Assembly: GCA_004134985.1 (NCBI GenBank) | Contig: REGQ01000009.1 | Location: forward strand, 62,001 to 126,000 | Reading direction: 5' to 3' | DNA from: Paenibacillaceae bacterium | GTDB lineage: Bacteria > Bacillota > Bacilli > Paenibacillales > Paenibacillaceae | Length of the DNA: 64,000 nt | Shown here: positions 33,585 to 41,593 of the stretch, piece after piece | Layout: each line of letters opens with the position of its first letter | How positions within the stretch are numbered: position 1 is the first letter of the stretch | Made by a program: the position numbers and the translations under genes | Notes under the pieces: model-generated | Databases searched by the model: none | Seen by the model: the letters and a program-made list of their open reading frames with translations, nothing else | What the model was told of the DNA's origin: nothing

Positions 33585-35057
33585 ATGAGAAGATCACGAC
33601 AGTCTGTGCAGTCGGCTAAGAACAGGAAACAGATTATGTTCCGCAGAGTCATGGCGCTCAATACTGTTCTGTTTTTGCTGATTGTCACCACCGTGCTGGT
33701 CTGGATGGCCAGGGAGGGCGTGTTCACGGACGATGCCAGTCAGGAGAACATGCCAGCCAAAGAGATCCATGCCAAGGGTGACAATGGCAATGAAAGTATC
33801 GCGCAATTAGACAAGCCGGATAAGGAAGAGCCTCTCGATTCTGAGGGAGCGAGCGGCGAATCGGGCGACAATGGCGGCGTTGCAGGCAGCGAAGGCCATG
33901 GTGCGGAGGATGGAAGTGGAGACAACATCGTCCCAGGCGACAGTGAGAATGACAGTGGCGAAACGAGCGGACGCGACAATAGCGGTGCTGAGGACAGCCC
34001 CAATGCCGGAGGGGATGATGGCAACGGCACCGGGCCGGAAAATAGCGGAAACGATCCGGGGGATGACGAAGTCGAAGAAGAAACTTTTCCAAAGTCAAAC
34101 GTGCCTCCCGGGGTGAAGGTGAAGCTCTCCTTCGTTGGCGATATATTGCTCGCATCCTCTGTGCAGCAGCTGATGAAAGACAATGGCTATGACTACCCTT
34201 ATGCCAAGGCGCTCGATTATTTGACGGGTACGGATTTGATGGCCGGAAACCTTGAAAATCCGATCACATTGCGAGGGACACCTGCCAAAGACAAGCAATT
34301 TGTTTTTAAAGGAACACCGGATTCGCTGCCAGCACTGAAAAACGCCGGATTTGACGTTGTCAGTCTTGCCAACAACCATACGCTTGACCAAGGTGTCGAA
34401 GGTTTGCTGGATACGATGAAATACTTGGATGAAACCGGAATTCCACATGTTGGCGGTGGCAACAATGATACCGAAGCATTCGCTCCCGTCATTTTGGAAG
34501 CCAAAGGAATCAAAGTGGCTTACATCGGCGTGAGCCGTGTGCTGCCTGTAGTAGAGTGGAAAGCTGGTCCGAACCTGCCTGGGGTGGCGGAGAGCTACGA
34601 TACGACTCGGACGGTGGAGGCGATCAAAAAGGCGAAGAAGCAGGCTGATATTGTCGTTGTGATGATTCATTGGGGCAAAGAAAGGGAAGATATGCCCCAG
34701 CAATATCAAGGCGAATTCGGCAAACTGTTTATCGATTCCGGAGCTGACCTGATCATCGGCGCTCACCCCCATGTTCTGCAGGGTTTTGAACAATATAAAG
34801 GTAAGTGGATTGTATACAGCTTGGGCAATTTTATTTTTAATATGACCAAATTTACGCGTTCCGCAGATACGGGTGTACTGGATGCGGAGTGTGATGTGAA
34901 TGGGGACTGCGCGCTGCGCTTTAACCCGATGCGAGCCGTAAAGTCGCAACCTACACCATTGGAAGGCAATGAGGCGGCGGAGTTGTTCAAACGGCTGACC
35001 AAAATTTCATTTGGTGTTAAATTGGATGAGGAAGGCAATATTTTGCCAATAAACTAA
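33585..35057 (+). CDS. CapA-family (poly-gamma-glutamate synthesis-like) protein
   Basis: A 490-residue protein. A signal anchor lies at about 22-42. An acidic Gly/Ser/Asp/Glu-rich linker (about 45-165) comes next. The CapA metallophosphatase-like domain follows (FVGDILLASSVQQLM, MAGNLENPI, SLANNHTLDQG, VMIHWGKE, IIGAHPHVLQGFE). It acts outside the cell and is linked to polyglutamate capsule or similar polymers in other bacteria. No capBCD genes are adjacent, so it is likely one of the stand-alone CapA-type proteins. GAGGAG lies 11 bp before the ATG. Confidence 0.9.
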   Translation: MRRSRQSVQSAKNRKQIMFRRVMALNTVLFLLIVTTVLVWMAREGVFTDDASQENMPAKEIHAKGDNGNESIAQLDKPDKEEPLDSEGASGESGDNGGVAGSEGHGAEDGSGDNIVPGDSENDSGETSGRDNSGAEDSPNAGGDDGNGTGPENSGNDPGDDEVEEETFPKSNVPPGVKVKLSFVGDILLASSVQQLMKDNGYDYPYAKALDYLTGTDLMAGNLENPITLRGTPAKDKQFVFKGTPDSLPALKNAGFDVVSLANNHTLDQGVEGLLDTMKYLDETGIPHVGGGNNDTEAFAPVILEAKGIKVAYIGVSRVLPVVEWKAGPNLPGVAESYDTTRTVEAIKKAKKQADIVVVMIHWGKEREDMPQQYQGEFGKLFIDSGADLIIGAHPHVLQGFEQYKGKWIVYSLGNFIFNMTKFTRSADTGVLDAECDVNGDCALRFNPMRAVKSQPTPLEGNEAAELFKRLTKISFGVKLDEEGNILPIN

Positions 35058-35081
35058 CTGCAGTTGCGGGAGGCAGAGGCT

Positions 35082-35813
35082 ATGAACAGATGTGTTGCAC
35101 ACCGGGGAGCTTCCGGGGAGGCCCCAGAAAATACGCTTGCTGCGATGCGGCGGGCCATGGATTATGAGTTTGTACAGTGGATTGAGCTTGATGTGCAATT
35201 GTCAAGCGATGGCATCCCTGTTGTGATCCATGACGATACATTGAACCGCACGACCAATTCGCGCGGCCCGGTGAAGTCCTTCACGGCTGCCGAATTGCAG
35301 CAGGCCGATGCGGGCCGCTGGTTTGGTCGTTCATTTTCCGGGGAGCGAATCCCGCTGCTGGAGGAAGTGCTTGAAGCGACGGCCGGCCGCTGTCGGTTGA
35401 ATGTCGAGTTGAAAACTTACAATGGCCGCTACCCGGGGCTGGAAGAGCGCACAGTAGAACTCCTTTACAAACATAGGTTGGAGCATGATACGGTTATTAC
35501 CTCATTTGATGAGTCCGCATTGCGTAAAGTAAGAGCGCTTAGCAATGGGATCAGGACCGGTTTGATTACGGAGAAACGGACAGGGCAGCTGGTACAAAAG
35601 CTGCGGGAATTGGAGGCGCAATTTTTATCCATACATTATCGTCAAATTACGCCTCAGAGCATGCTGGAGTTTCGGGAGGCGGGGTTGGAAGTGATGGCCT
35701 GGACAGTTGACGATGCGGCAGAAATGCGCCGGCTGGCTGCAATTTCTCCTGATCTGATGCTGTGCACCAATTACCCGGCCCGTTATGCCGCTGCTTTTAA
35801 CTATTCGCTGTAG
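35082..35813 (+). CDS. Glycerophosphodiester phosphodiesterase
   Basis: A 243-residue enzyme that hydrolyses glycerophosphodiesters to glycerol 3-phosphate and an alcohol. HRGASGEAPENTLAA, ELDVQLSSDGIPVVIHDDTL and VELKTY contain the His and Glu/Asp metal ligands of the GDPD family. No signal peptide is visible, so it acts in the cytoplasm on imported or internal diesters. GGGAGGCAGAGG lies before the ATG at 35082; the 6-codon longer start is not supported. It is 25 bp after capA and probably in the same operon. Confidence 0.93.
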   Translation: MNRCVAHRGASGEAPENTLAAMRRAMDYEFVQWIELDVQLSSDGIPVVIHDDTLNRTTNSRGPVKSFTAAELQQADAGRWFGRSFSGERIPLLEEVLEATAGRCRLNVELKTYNGRYPGLEERTVELLYKHRLEHDTVITSFDESALRKVRALSNGIRTGLITEKRTGQLVQKLRELEAQFLSIHYRQITPQSMLEFREAGLEVMAWTVDDAAEMRRLAAISPDLMLCTNYPARYAAAFNYSL

Positions 35814-35854
35814 AAAACGACCAGCTTGATACGATACACGGGTTGCAATTATAG

Positions 35855-35901
35855 GTAAAACGATCGCTGCTCCGACGGAGGACATAGAAGCCGTTTTACG
35901 C
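35855..35901 (+). repeat. Third hairpin element, upstream of the DUF92 gene
   Basis: GTAAAACG (35855-35862) pairs perfectly with CGTTTTAC (35892-35899), and CTCC-GAC-GGAG forms an inner stem. It matches the racE-leader elements in arms and layout but differs in the inner stem sequence. It ends 26 bp before the next start codon. Confidence 0.7.
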
Positions 35902-35926
35902 TGAAACATGGGAAGGGGACGCATTT

Positions 35927-36907
35927 GTGAATGCAGTAAATTTTTTAGGTGTATGGGAAACCATACTAATCGGGCTGATCGGCAGCTCGGTCATTGCGTT
36001 CTGGGCATATCGCCGCTCCTCGCTTTCCAGTTCAGGCGCTTGGTCGGCGGTCATCATGGGTACGGCCTATGTGGCATTGGGAGGGCTGGTGTGGTTTGGC
36101 ACACTGCTTGTTTTCTTTATCTCCTCAACCTTCTGGTCGAAGTGGAAGCGCCGAAGTCAGGCCAAACGCAGCGCCGAAGCCAAATACGCCAAAACCGGGC
36201 GCAGAGACGCCGTCCAGGTATGGGCGAATGGCGGTTTAGGGCTGCTGCTGTGCGCCGGATACGCCTTGCGGCCTGACCCGGCCTGGCTGTTCGCCTTCGC
36301 CGGGGTGATGGCCGCGGTCAATGCCGACACCTGGGCGACCGAGCTCGGCGCCCTGAGCCGCAGCGCCCCGCGCGCTCTGCTGGGCGGCAAGCCTGTGCCG
36401 CCAGGAACGAGCGGCGGCGTCACCGTGCTCGGCAGCCTGGCGGCCTTGGCCGGCGCCGCACTCATCGGCGCAGCCGCCGCGGTGCTTGGCGCGGTCGCGC
36501 CGATTGCATCGCCGGCGGTGAGCAGCGGCGCGGCCGCGTCGGCGAGCAGCGAAGGCGCAGCGGCGATGGGCAGCAGCAGTGCAGCCGCGTCGGCGGGCAG
36601 CGACAGCGTTGTCGCAGCAGCGAATTACGCTGCGACGCTGGACTGGTCGATCGCAGCCGCATTGGCTGTGATCGCCGCGATCGCCGGGCTTGCCGGCTGC
36701 TTCGCCGATTCGCTGCTCGGCGCGGCGGTGCAGGCGCAGTACCGCTGCCGTGTCTGCGGCAGTGATACGGAGCGCGCCGTGCATTGCGGGCAGGCCGCGC
36801 AGCTCGCCAGCGGCCGCCGCTGGATGACCAACGACGCGGTCAACCTGCTGTCGTCGGTGTTCGCTGGGGGCGTGGCCTGGGCGCTGGCAGCCTGGCTCGT
36901 GCTCTGA
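35927..36907 (+). CDS. DUF92 integral membrane protein with Ala/Ser-rich insert
   Basis: A 326-residue membrane protein of the DUF92 (TMEM19-like) family: SSVIAFWAYRRSSLSSSGAW at the start, DTWATELGALSRSAPRALLG in the middle, then CFADSLLGAAVQAQYRC. About eight helices. Residues about 165-235 are an Ala/Ser/Gly-rich insert (GAAAAVLGAV, SSGAAASASS) that is very GC-rich and is not expected in the family. The start is GTG with GGAAGGGG before it. Function unknown; the related plant protein transfers phytyl phosphate. Confidence 0.88.
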   Translation: MNAVNFLGVWETILIGLIGSSVIAFWAYRRSSLSSSGAWSAVIMGTAYVALGGLVWFGTLLVFFISSTFWSKWKRRSQAKRSAEAKYAKTGRRDAVQVWANGGLGLLLCAGYALRPDPAWLFAFAGVMAAVNADTWATELGALSRSAPRALLGGKPVPPGTSGGVTVLGSLAALAGAALIGAAAAVLGAVAPIASPAVSSGAAASASSEGAAAMGSSSAAASAGSDSVVAAANYAATLDWSIAAALAVIAAIAGLAGCFADSLLGAAVQAQYRCRVCGSDTERAVHCGQAAQLASGRRWMTNDAVNLLSSVFAGGVAWALAAWLVL

Positions 36908-36957
36908 ATCCGGAGTGGATCAGAGTTAGCGCACAACGGGGCAACGGTACTTAACCC

Positions 36958-37000
36958 AAAAAGAACTTCCAGCTGAATGTTTGAGCTGAAAGTTCTTTTT
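36958..37000 (+). terminator. Intrinsic terminator of the DUF92 gene
   Basis: AAAAAGAACTT-CC-AGCT pairs with AGCT-GA-AAGTTCTTTTT. Confidence 0.85.
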
Positions 37001-37004
37001 CTGT

Positions 37005-37734
37005 GATAATGGGTGTTCAATTGGCTCCCTATCCCATGCGGCATTAAATCGCAGTGCAGGAACTCCGCCAGTATAACAGGGTTCCACTAGTATTCCGCCA
37101 GTATGTCAAAGGTCCTGTTGTGTCAATTTTAGAGGATAGATGTCCCGCTTTTTCGCTCATTATTATACGTGACCTGTCCATACGAGTGAATCTAGTCGGC
37201 CCGCGCATTCCTCGCACATCAAACACTAGTTAGTTGACACATCCCCCGCACATAACCATCTAGTCTCAGTACTGCATGTCCGCCAAACATTAACCATCTA
37301 CTAAAGTCGAACGATTTAATTACGCAGGGCACACAAGGGATCCAATATTGTATTTCTTGCAACAATCACAAGAATAGCTGTGACAATAGTGAAATTGTTG
37401 TATAAACTACATGATTTTAACTGAATTAGTCATTTTTCTTAGAAATTGTTGCATTTTCTACATCAATTTCACGGAAATCGTCTTATTCGTCTGGAAAAGT
37501 TGTACAAAATACAACAATGTTTACTCTATGGCACCTCTATAGTTCAACTTATATAGTCGACCACACGTTCACTACATATCAACCATTTAGTTAGTTAGTA
37601 AGTTCGCCGCATATCAACCAACTGTTAGTTCACACGTTCATCATGCCCCAGGAACGCTCCAATGGCGCCCTCGGAAAGTAATTGGAGGAGCTCACAAGGT
37701 CTGTCCGTCATGTAACCATTTGCCTGTGCTTTGA
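37005..37734. other. Gene-free region with AT-rich island and degenerate repeats
   Basis: No gene is convincing. 37240-37290 and 37560-37645 hold degenerate words such as ACATATCAACCATTTAGTTAG. 37370-37530 is much more AT-rich than its surroundings, with GAAATTGTTG...CTACAT twice (about 37390 and 37441) and several TTGTTG/CAACAA pairs. It may be a foreign segment or an old intergenic repeat family. Confidence 0.5.
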
Positions 37735-37770
37735 ACAAAAAAAGCCCCCTTGTCCTTGGAGGGGGGCTTG
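37735..37770 (-). terminator. Intrinsic terminator for the pepF transcript
   Basis: On the minus strand AAGCCCCCCTC pairs with AAGGGGGCTT and is followed by seven T residues. It is 230 bp after the pepF stop, beyond a repeat array. Confidence 0.85.
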
Positions 37771-37776
37771 CTTCAC

Positions 37777-37923
37777 CACAGCGAGTTTCAACGCTTAATC
37801 AGCTTTCACACAAAGCCGATTTTCCCACAGCGAGTTTCAACGCTTAACCAGCTTTCACACAAAGCCGATTTCCCCACATCGGGAGCTTCAACGCTTAACC
37901 AGTTTCACACATCGCGAGCTTCA
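37777..37923 (+). repeat. Tandem 49-bp repeat between pepF and its terminator
   Basis: Units start at 37777, 37826 and 37875. The core is CACAGCGAGTTTCAACGCTT, then AACCAGCTTTCACACAAAGC. The first two are nearly identical and the third is degenerate. It would be in the 3' untranslated part of the pepF mRNA. Confidence 0.8.
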
Positions 37924-37997
37924 TGCACAGCCAGCTATCTCTAGCCAATTTTCTTGGGCTTTACGAGTTAGCTGGCCAGTTGTGTTCAATGCTGCAA

Positions 37998-39794
37998 TTA
38001 CTTGCCTTCGGTCAGCTGCTCCATTTGGGCGATCAGGTCTTCGAATACGCTCATCGCTTGGCTGATCGGCTCTGGGGAGGACATGTCGACGCCGGCTTTT
38101 TTCAAAATGTTGATGGAATAGTCGCTGCCGCCGCTCTTCAGGAAGCCGAGGTAGCGATCTACAGCAGGCTGGCCTTCTTCAAGAATTTGCTTGGAGAAGC
38201 TCGTTGCCGCGGAGAAGCCTGTCGCATATTTGTACACGTAGAAGCTGGTGTAGAAATGCGGAATTCTGGCCCATTCCATTTCAATATCCTGATCAACGAC
38301 CATGTCGCTGCCATAGTACTGCACGTTCAGGTCATAGTAGATTTTGCTCAGTTCCTGCGGAGTCAGCGATTCGCCTTGCTCCACTTTCTCATGAATGATT
38401 TTCTCGAACTCGGCGAACATCGTCTGTCTGAACACTGTTGTGCGGAACTGGTCGGCATAGTAGGTCAGCAGATACATTTTTTCCTTCGGATCAACCGATT
38501 TGTCCAGCATATAGTTCATCAGCAGCGCTTCGTTCAATGTGGAAGCAACCTCAGCCAGGAAAATGGTGTACTGCGCATCACGGTACGGCAGTGTGCTGTC
38601 CGAATAGTAAGAATGCAGTGCATGGCCCATTTCATGGGTTAAGGTGAACATGCTGTTCAGATTATCATTATGATTAAGCAGGACGTAAGGATGGGTGCCG
38701 TAAGCGCCCCAGCTGTAAGCACCGCTGCGTTTGCCCTCATTTTCATAGACATCGATCCATTTGTTGTCAAAACCATCCTGCAATGCAGCCAAATAGTCGC
38801 TGCCAAGCGGCTTCAAGCTTTCCTTGACGGTCGTTTTCGCCTCATCATAGGGGATATTCATTTTGAATTCGTCTACCAGCGGCGCGAATAAGTCGTACAT
38901 ATGCAATTCATCGACTTTCAGCAGCTTTTTGCGCAGTTTCATATAACGGTGCATGAGCGGCAGATGCTGGTGAATCGTATCGATTAAGTTCGTATACACT
39001 TCCTTCGGAATGTTGTCGCCGTAAAGGGACATTTCCAGCACGGAAGGATGTTTGCGCACGCGGGAGTAGAATACGTTTTTCGTTACATTGGCGTTTAATG
39101 TGGCCGCCAGCGTGTTTTTCAGTTTGCCGTAGGTTTCATACATCGCTTTGAAGCCTTCACGTCGCACGTCGCGGTTTTTGCTCTCCAGAAATTGAATGTA
39201 GCGGCCATGGGTCAGCTCGACTTCTTCCCCGTTCTCGTCCTTCACCTTTGGAAATTTGAGATCGGCGTTGTTAAGCATGCTGAATATGGTGTTCGGCCCT
39301 TGGCTGACATTGCCGACCTGGGCGAGGAGCATTTCCTCGTTTTTGGATAAAATATGCGCTTTTTGGCGCAGCATTTCATCGAGTGTCTGACGGAATTTCG
39401 ACAGCTCAGGATTTTTGATGAAGGAGGCGAGCTGCTCATCTGTCAGACTGAGTACTTCCGGCGTAATAAAGGAGAGCGCTTCACCGCTTTCAACGCTTAA
39501 CTTCTTGGACTTGTCGGAGAGCGCCTGATAAGAAGGCTCGGCCATATCCTCGTGATGGCGCATATTCGCATAGACATACAGCCGTTCTACACGCATGGAT
39601 ACTTCATCCTCAAGTTCGAAGCATGCTTTTAATTGCAGCGGATCGTCAAGTTTTCCTTCGTATGCGGCAATCTCTTTCAACTGCTGCTTCGCTTCTGCAT
39701 ATTCCTGATCCCATGCCTTCTGATCCTTGAACAAATCTTCCAACTGCCAGCGATTTTCCGGTTTGGTCTCTGAACGTTTAGGTAAGGAACTCAT
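37998..39794 (-). CDS. pepF: Oligoendopeptidase F
   Basis: A 598-residue M3-family zinc metallopeptidase that cleaves short peptides. TLTHEMGHALHSYY is the HExxH motif, with the third zinc Glu in FLAEVASTLNEALL. Start: AAGGAGG lies 8 bp before the ATG at 39794 (MSSLPKRSETKPENRWQLED), typical for the family. The frame stays open upstream for 55 codons to a GTG at 39959, and that part reads as a signal peptide (see findings). The transcript ends at the terminator beyond the 49-bp repeats. Confidence 0.95.
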   Translation of the reverse strand: MSSLPKRSETKPENRWQLEDLFKDQKAWDQEYAEAKQQLKEIAAYEGKLDDPLQLKACFELEDEVSMRVERLYVYANMRHHEDMAEPSYQALSDKSKKLSVESGEALSFITPEVLSLTDEQLASFIKNPELSKFRQTLDEMLRQKAHILSKNEEMLLAQVGNVSQGPNTIFSMLNNADLKFPKVKDENGEEVELTHGRYIQFLESKNRDVRREGFKAMYETYGKLKNTLAATLNANVTKNVFYSRVRKHPSVLEMSLYGDNIPKEVYTNLIDTIHQHLPLMHRYMKLRKKLLKVDELHMYDLFAPLVDEFKMNIPYDEAKTTVKESLKPLGSDYLAALQDGFDNKWIDVYENEGKRSGAYSWGAYGTHPYVLLNHNDNLNSMFTLTHEMGHALHSYYSDSTLPYRDAQYTIFLAEVASTLNEALLMNYMLDKSVDPKEKMYLLTYYADQFRTTVFRQTMFAEFEKIIHEKVEQGESLTPQELSKIYYDLNVQYYGSDMVVDQDIEMEWARIPHFYTSFYVYKYATGFSAATSFSKQILEEGQPAVDRYLGFLKSGGSDYSINILKKAGVDMSSPEPISQAMSVFEDLIAQMEQLTEGK

Positions 39795-40033
39795 TAATTT
39801 CCTCCTTGGGGTATGTATTGATAAAATTTCGTTCGCATCCTTGGGCCGGTTATTGGCCGGTTCACGCAGCATAGACGCCTGTGCTTTCGGCTGCATAGGC
39901 TTGACGGCGGGCAGCAGCAAACTAAGGGAGAGAGGGACAATCAGCCATTTCCATTTCACAAGCAGTCACGGCTCCAATCTTATTTTGCCCCTAGTATGTT
40001 CTGCCAGACATCATTTCATGCTTCACCTGAAGG

Positions 40034-40207
40034 CTACATATTGAACAGCGTCGCCAAAATCATAAAAAAAGCAAAGCCGACGAGCCCGATGGTCGCAAGC
40101 GCCAGCACCCGCCGCAGCTGCGGGGGGACCTGATCCCGTTTCATTACGAGAATGGCGCCTAATGAAAATGCGACAATAATAAAAATAACGGTAGTTGGGG
40201 TATTCAT
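40034..40207 (-). CDS. 57-residue two-helix membrane protein
   Basis: A small frame: MNTPTTVIFIIVAFSLGAIL then VMKRDQVPPQLRRVLALATI and a second helix (LVGFAFFMILATLF). CAGGAGG lies 7 bp before the ATG at 40207. Two membrane helices with a short basic loop. It is in the same orientation as pepF and the gene at 40248. No family known to me. Confidence 0.7.
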   Translation of the reverse strand: MNTPTTVIFIIVAFSLGAILVMKRDQVPPQLRRVLALATIGLVGFAFFMILATLFNM

Positions 40208-40247
40208 CGAAATCCTCCTGATTCACTTAATGGGCAGGGGCTGCTTG

Positions 40248-40496
40248 CTAGACCTCTTTAAATGCCGAGATAATAGCTTCGCGTTCTGCTTCGCGTCCAG
40301 CATAGTCTGCGATCCGAAAGCGGTTTTCTGCCCAATGCAGCATTTGCGGACGGCTGACGAACGTATGGCATTCCTCGCCCCACTGATCGGATATTTCGCG
40401 AACAATCAACGTCTTGCCTTGTACTTCCACATTCAACATGTTGTATTTATCAGTTTTGTAAATTTCATAACATTTGAATCCTTTATTAGCCATCAT
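40248..40496 (-). CDS. Small conserved hypothetical protein
   Basis: An 82-residue protein starting MMANKGFKCYEIYKTDKYNM, with NVEVQGKTLIVREISDQWGE next and a Glu/Ala-rich helix at the end. AGGAG lies 6 bp before the ATG at 40496, which is better supported than the longer frame to 40574. No membrane segment. It is followed at 41 bp by the two-helix protein and may share its transcript. Function unknown. Confidence 0.65.
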   Translation of the reverse strand: MMANKGFKCYEIYKTDKYNMLNVEVQGKTLIVREISDQWGEECHTFVSRPQMLHWAENRFRIADYAGREAEREAIISAFKEV

Positions 40497-40735
40497 GCAA
40501 CACTCCTGTATTCTGAAGCAGCCAGCAAGCGAATCATTACAGTATAGACCCGTGAAATCGCCCTGTGTCTGCAAGCTGTCAACACTGCTTCTCTTTGCCT
40601 AAATATACTCGAAAACGGGCAAAAGGTAAAGGTTTGCGCCATGTTTGACACTTATGTAGCAACCGATGGGAAAAGATGGTATGATCGAGGCCAGACGAGA
40701 TGAGTCAAGTTGAGCCGAGAGAAGGAGAGATGAGC

Positions 40736-41434
40736 ATGAGAGACGGATACGAGCAGTCGGGTGTTGCGATGACTTGCCGGGGATTCGCAGAGTATGGGAA
40801 AATGTTTGGATTGACAATGGATCATTTACTTGACGGAGAGGTGCTTGACGTAGCGGCAGGCGCTTCCTCCTTTATAGCAGAATCTGGTGAGCACGGGCTG
40901 CAGGCGATCGCGATCGACCCGCGGTACGGGCAGAAGCCTGACTTGTTAACGGTTGAAGCTGCTGAGGAAATTGCTTCTTCCACTGCCAAGCTTGCGGGGC
41001 TTGCCGACCGGTACGACTGGAGCTACTATGGCGATCTGGAGCGTCACCGCGCAGGGCGTGCTGCCTCGCTTGCCAAGTTTGCTGCCGATTACCGGAAGCC
41101 AGACAGCAGGGAAAGGTATTTGGCTGGCGCGCTTCCCGAACTCCCTGTGAAGAGCGGCCGCTTTGCCACAGTTATTTGCAGCCATTTTCTTTTTTTGTAT
41201 GGCGAGCAGTTTGACGCCGCTTTTCATGAGGCTGCTGTGCGGGAGTTGATGCGGGTATGCCGTCCTGGCGGCAGGGTGTTGATCTACCCGCTTGTCACCC
41301 TCCAGTTTCAGTTGTATCCCGAGCTTGATCAACTGCTTGCCGCAGTGAAGCAAGCGGGCGGACGATATTCACTGGAGGAAACAGGGCTTCCTTTCATACC
41401 GGGCTCAACGCACTTGTTGCGCATCATCACCTAG
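40736..41434 (+). CDS. Class I SAM-dependent methyltransferase-like protein
   Basis: A 232-residue protein. VLDVAAGASSFIAESGEHGL is a SAM-binding motif I variant, FATVICSHFLFLYGEQFD resembles motif IV/catalytic region, and LMRVCRPGGRVLIYPLVTLQ is the post-motif strand. The substrate is unknown. The ATG at 40736 lies 8 bp after AAGGAG; the ATG at 40730 is too close to it. The gene stands alone and a terminator follows. The GYEQSGVAMTCRGFAEYGKM start is not one I can assign to a family. Confidence 0.75.
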   Translation: MRDGYEQSGVAMTCRGFAEYGKMFGLTMDHLLDGEVLDVAAGASSFIAESGEHGLQAIAIDPRYGQKPDLLTVEAAEEIASSTAKLAGLADRYDWSYYGDLERHRAGRAASLAKFAADYRKPDSRERYLAGALPELPVKSGRFATVICSHFLFLYGEQFDAAFHEAAVRELMRVCRPGGRVLIYPLVTLQFQLYPELDQLLAAVKQAGGRYSLEETGLPFIPGSTHLLRIIT

Positions 41435-41511
41435 AATGGCGCACGTGAACGCTCAGTCGGGCATTTGACCGGGTAAGCCAAGTGCCTTTTCACGGCTGCA
41501 AGCCGCTTGTT

Positions 41512-41547
41512 CCCCATACTTTCAAAGTATGGGGCTTTTCTTTTTAG
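41512..41547 (+). terminator. Intrinsic terminator
   Basis: CCCCATACTTT-C-AAAGTATGGGG, followed by CTTTTCTTTTT. Confidence 0.85.
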
Positions 41548-41593
41548 TGGGATAAGCTACAATAAAATCATCAAAATAGTGGAGGCGACTGTG

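Noticed and set aside
36236-36784. Minus-strand 182-codon frame inside the DUF92 gene
   Set aside because: Arg/Ala/Gly-rich artefact of the high-GC insert, no start signal.
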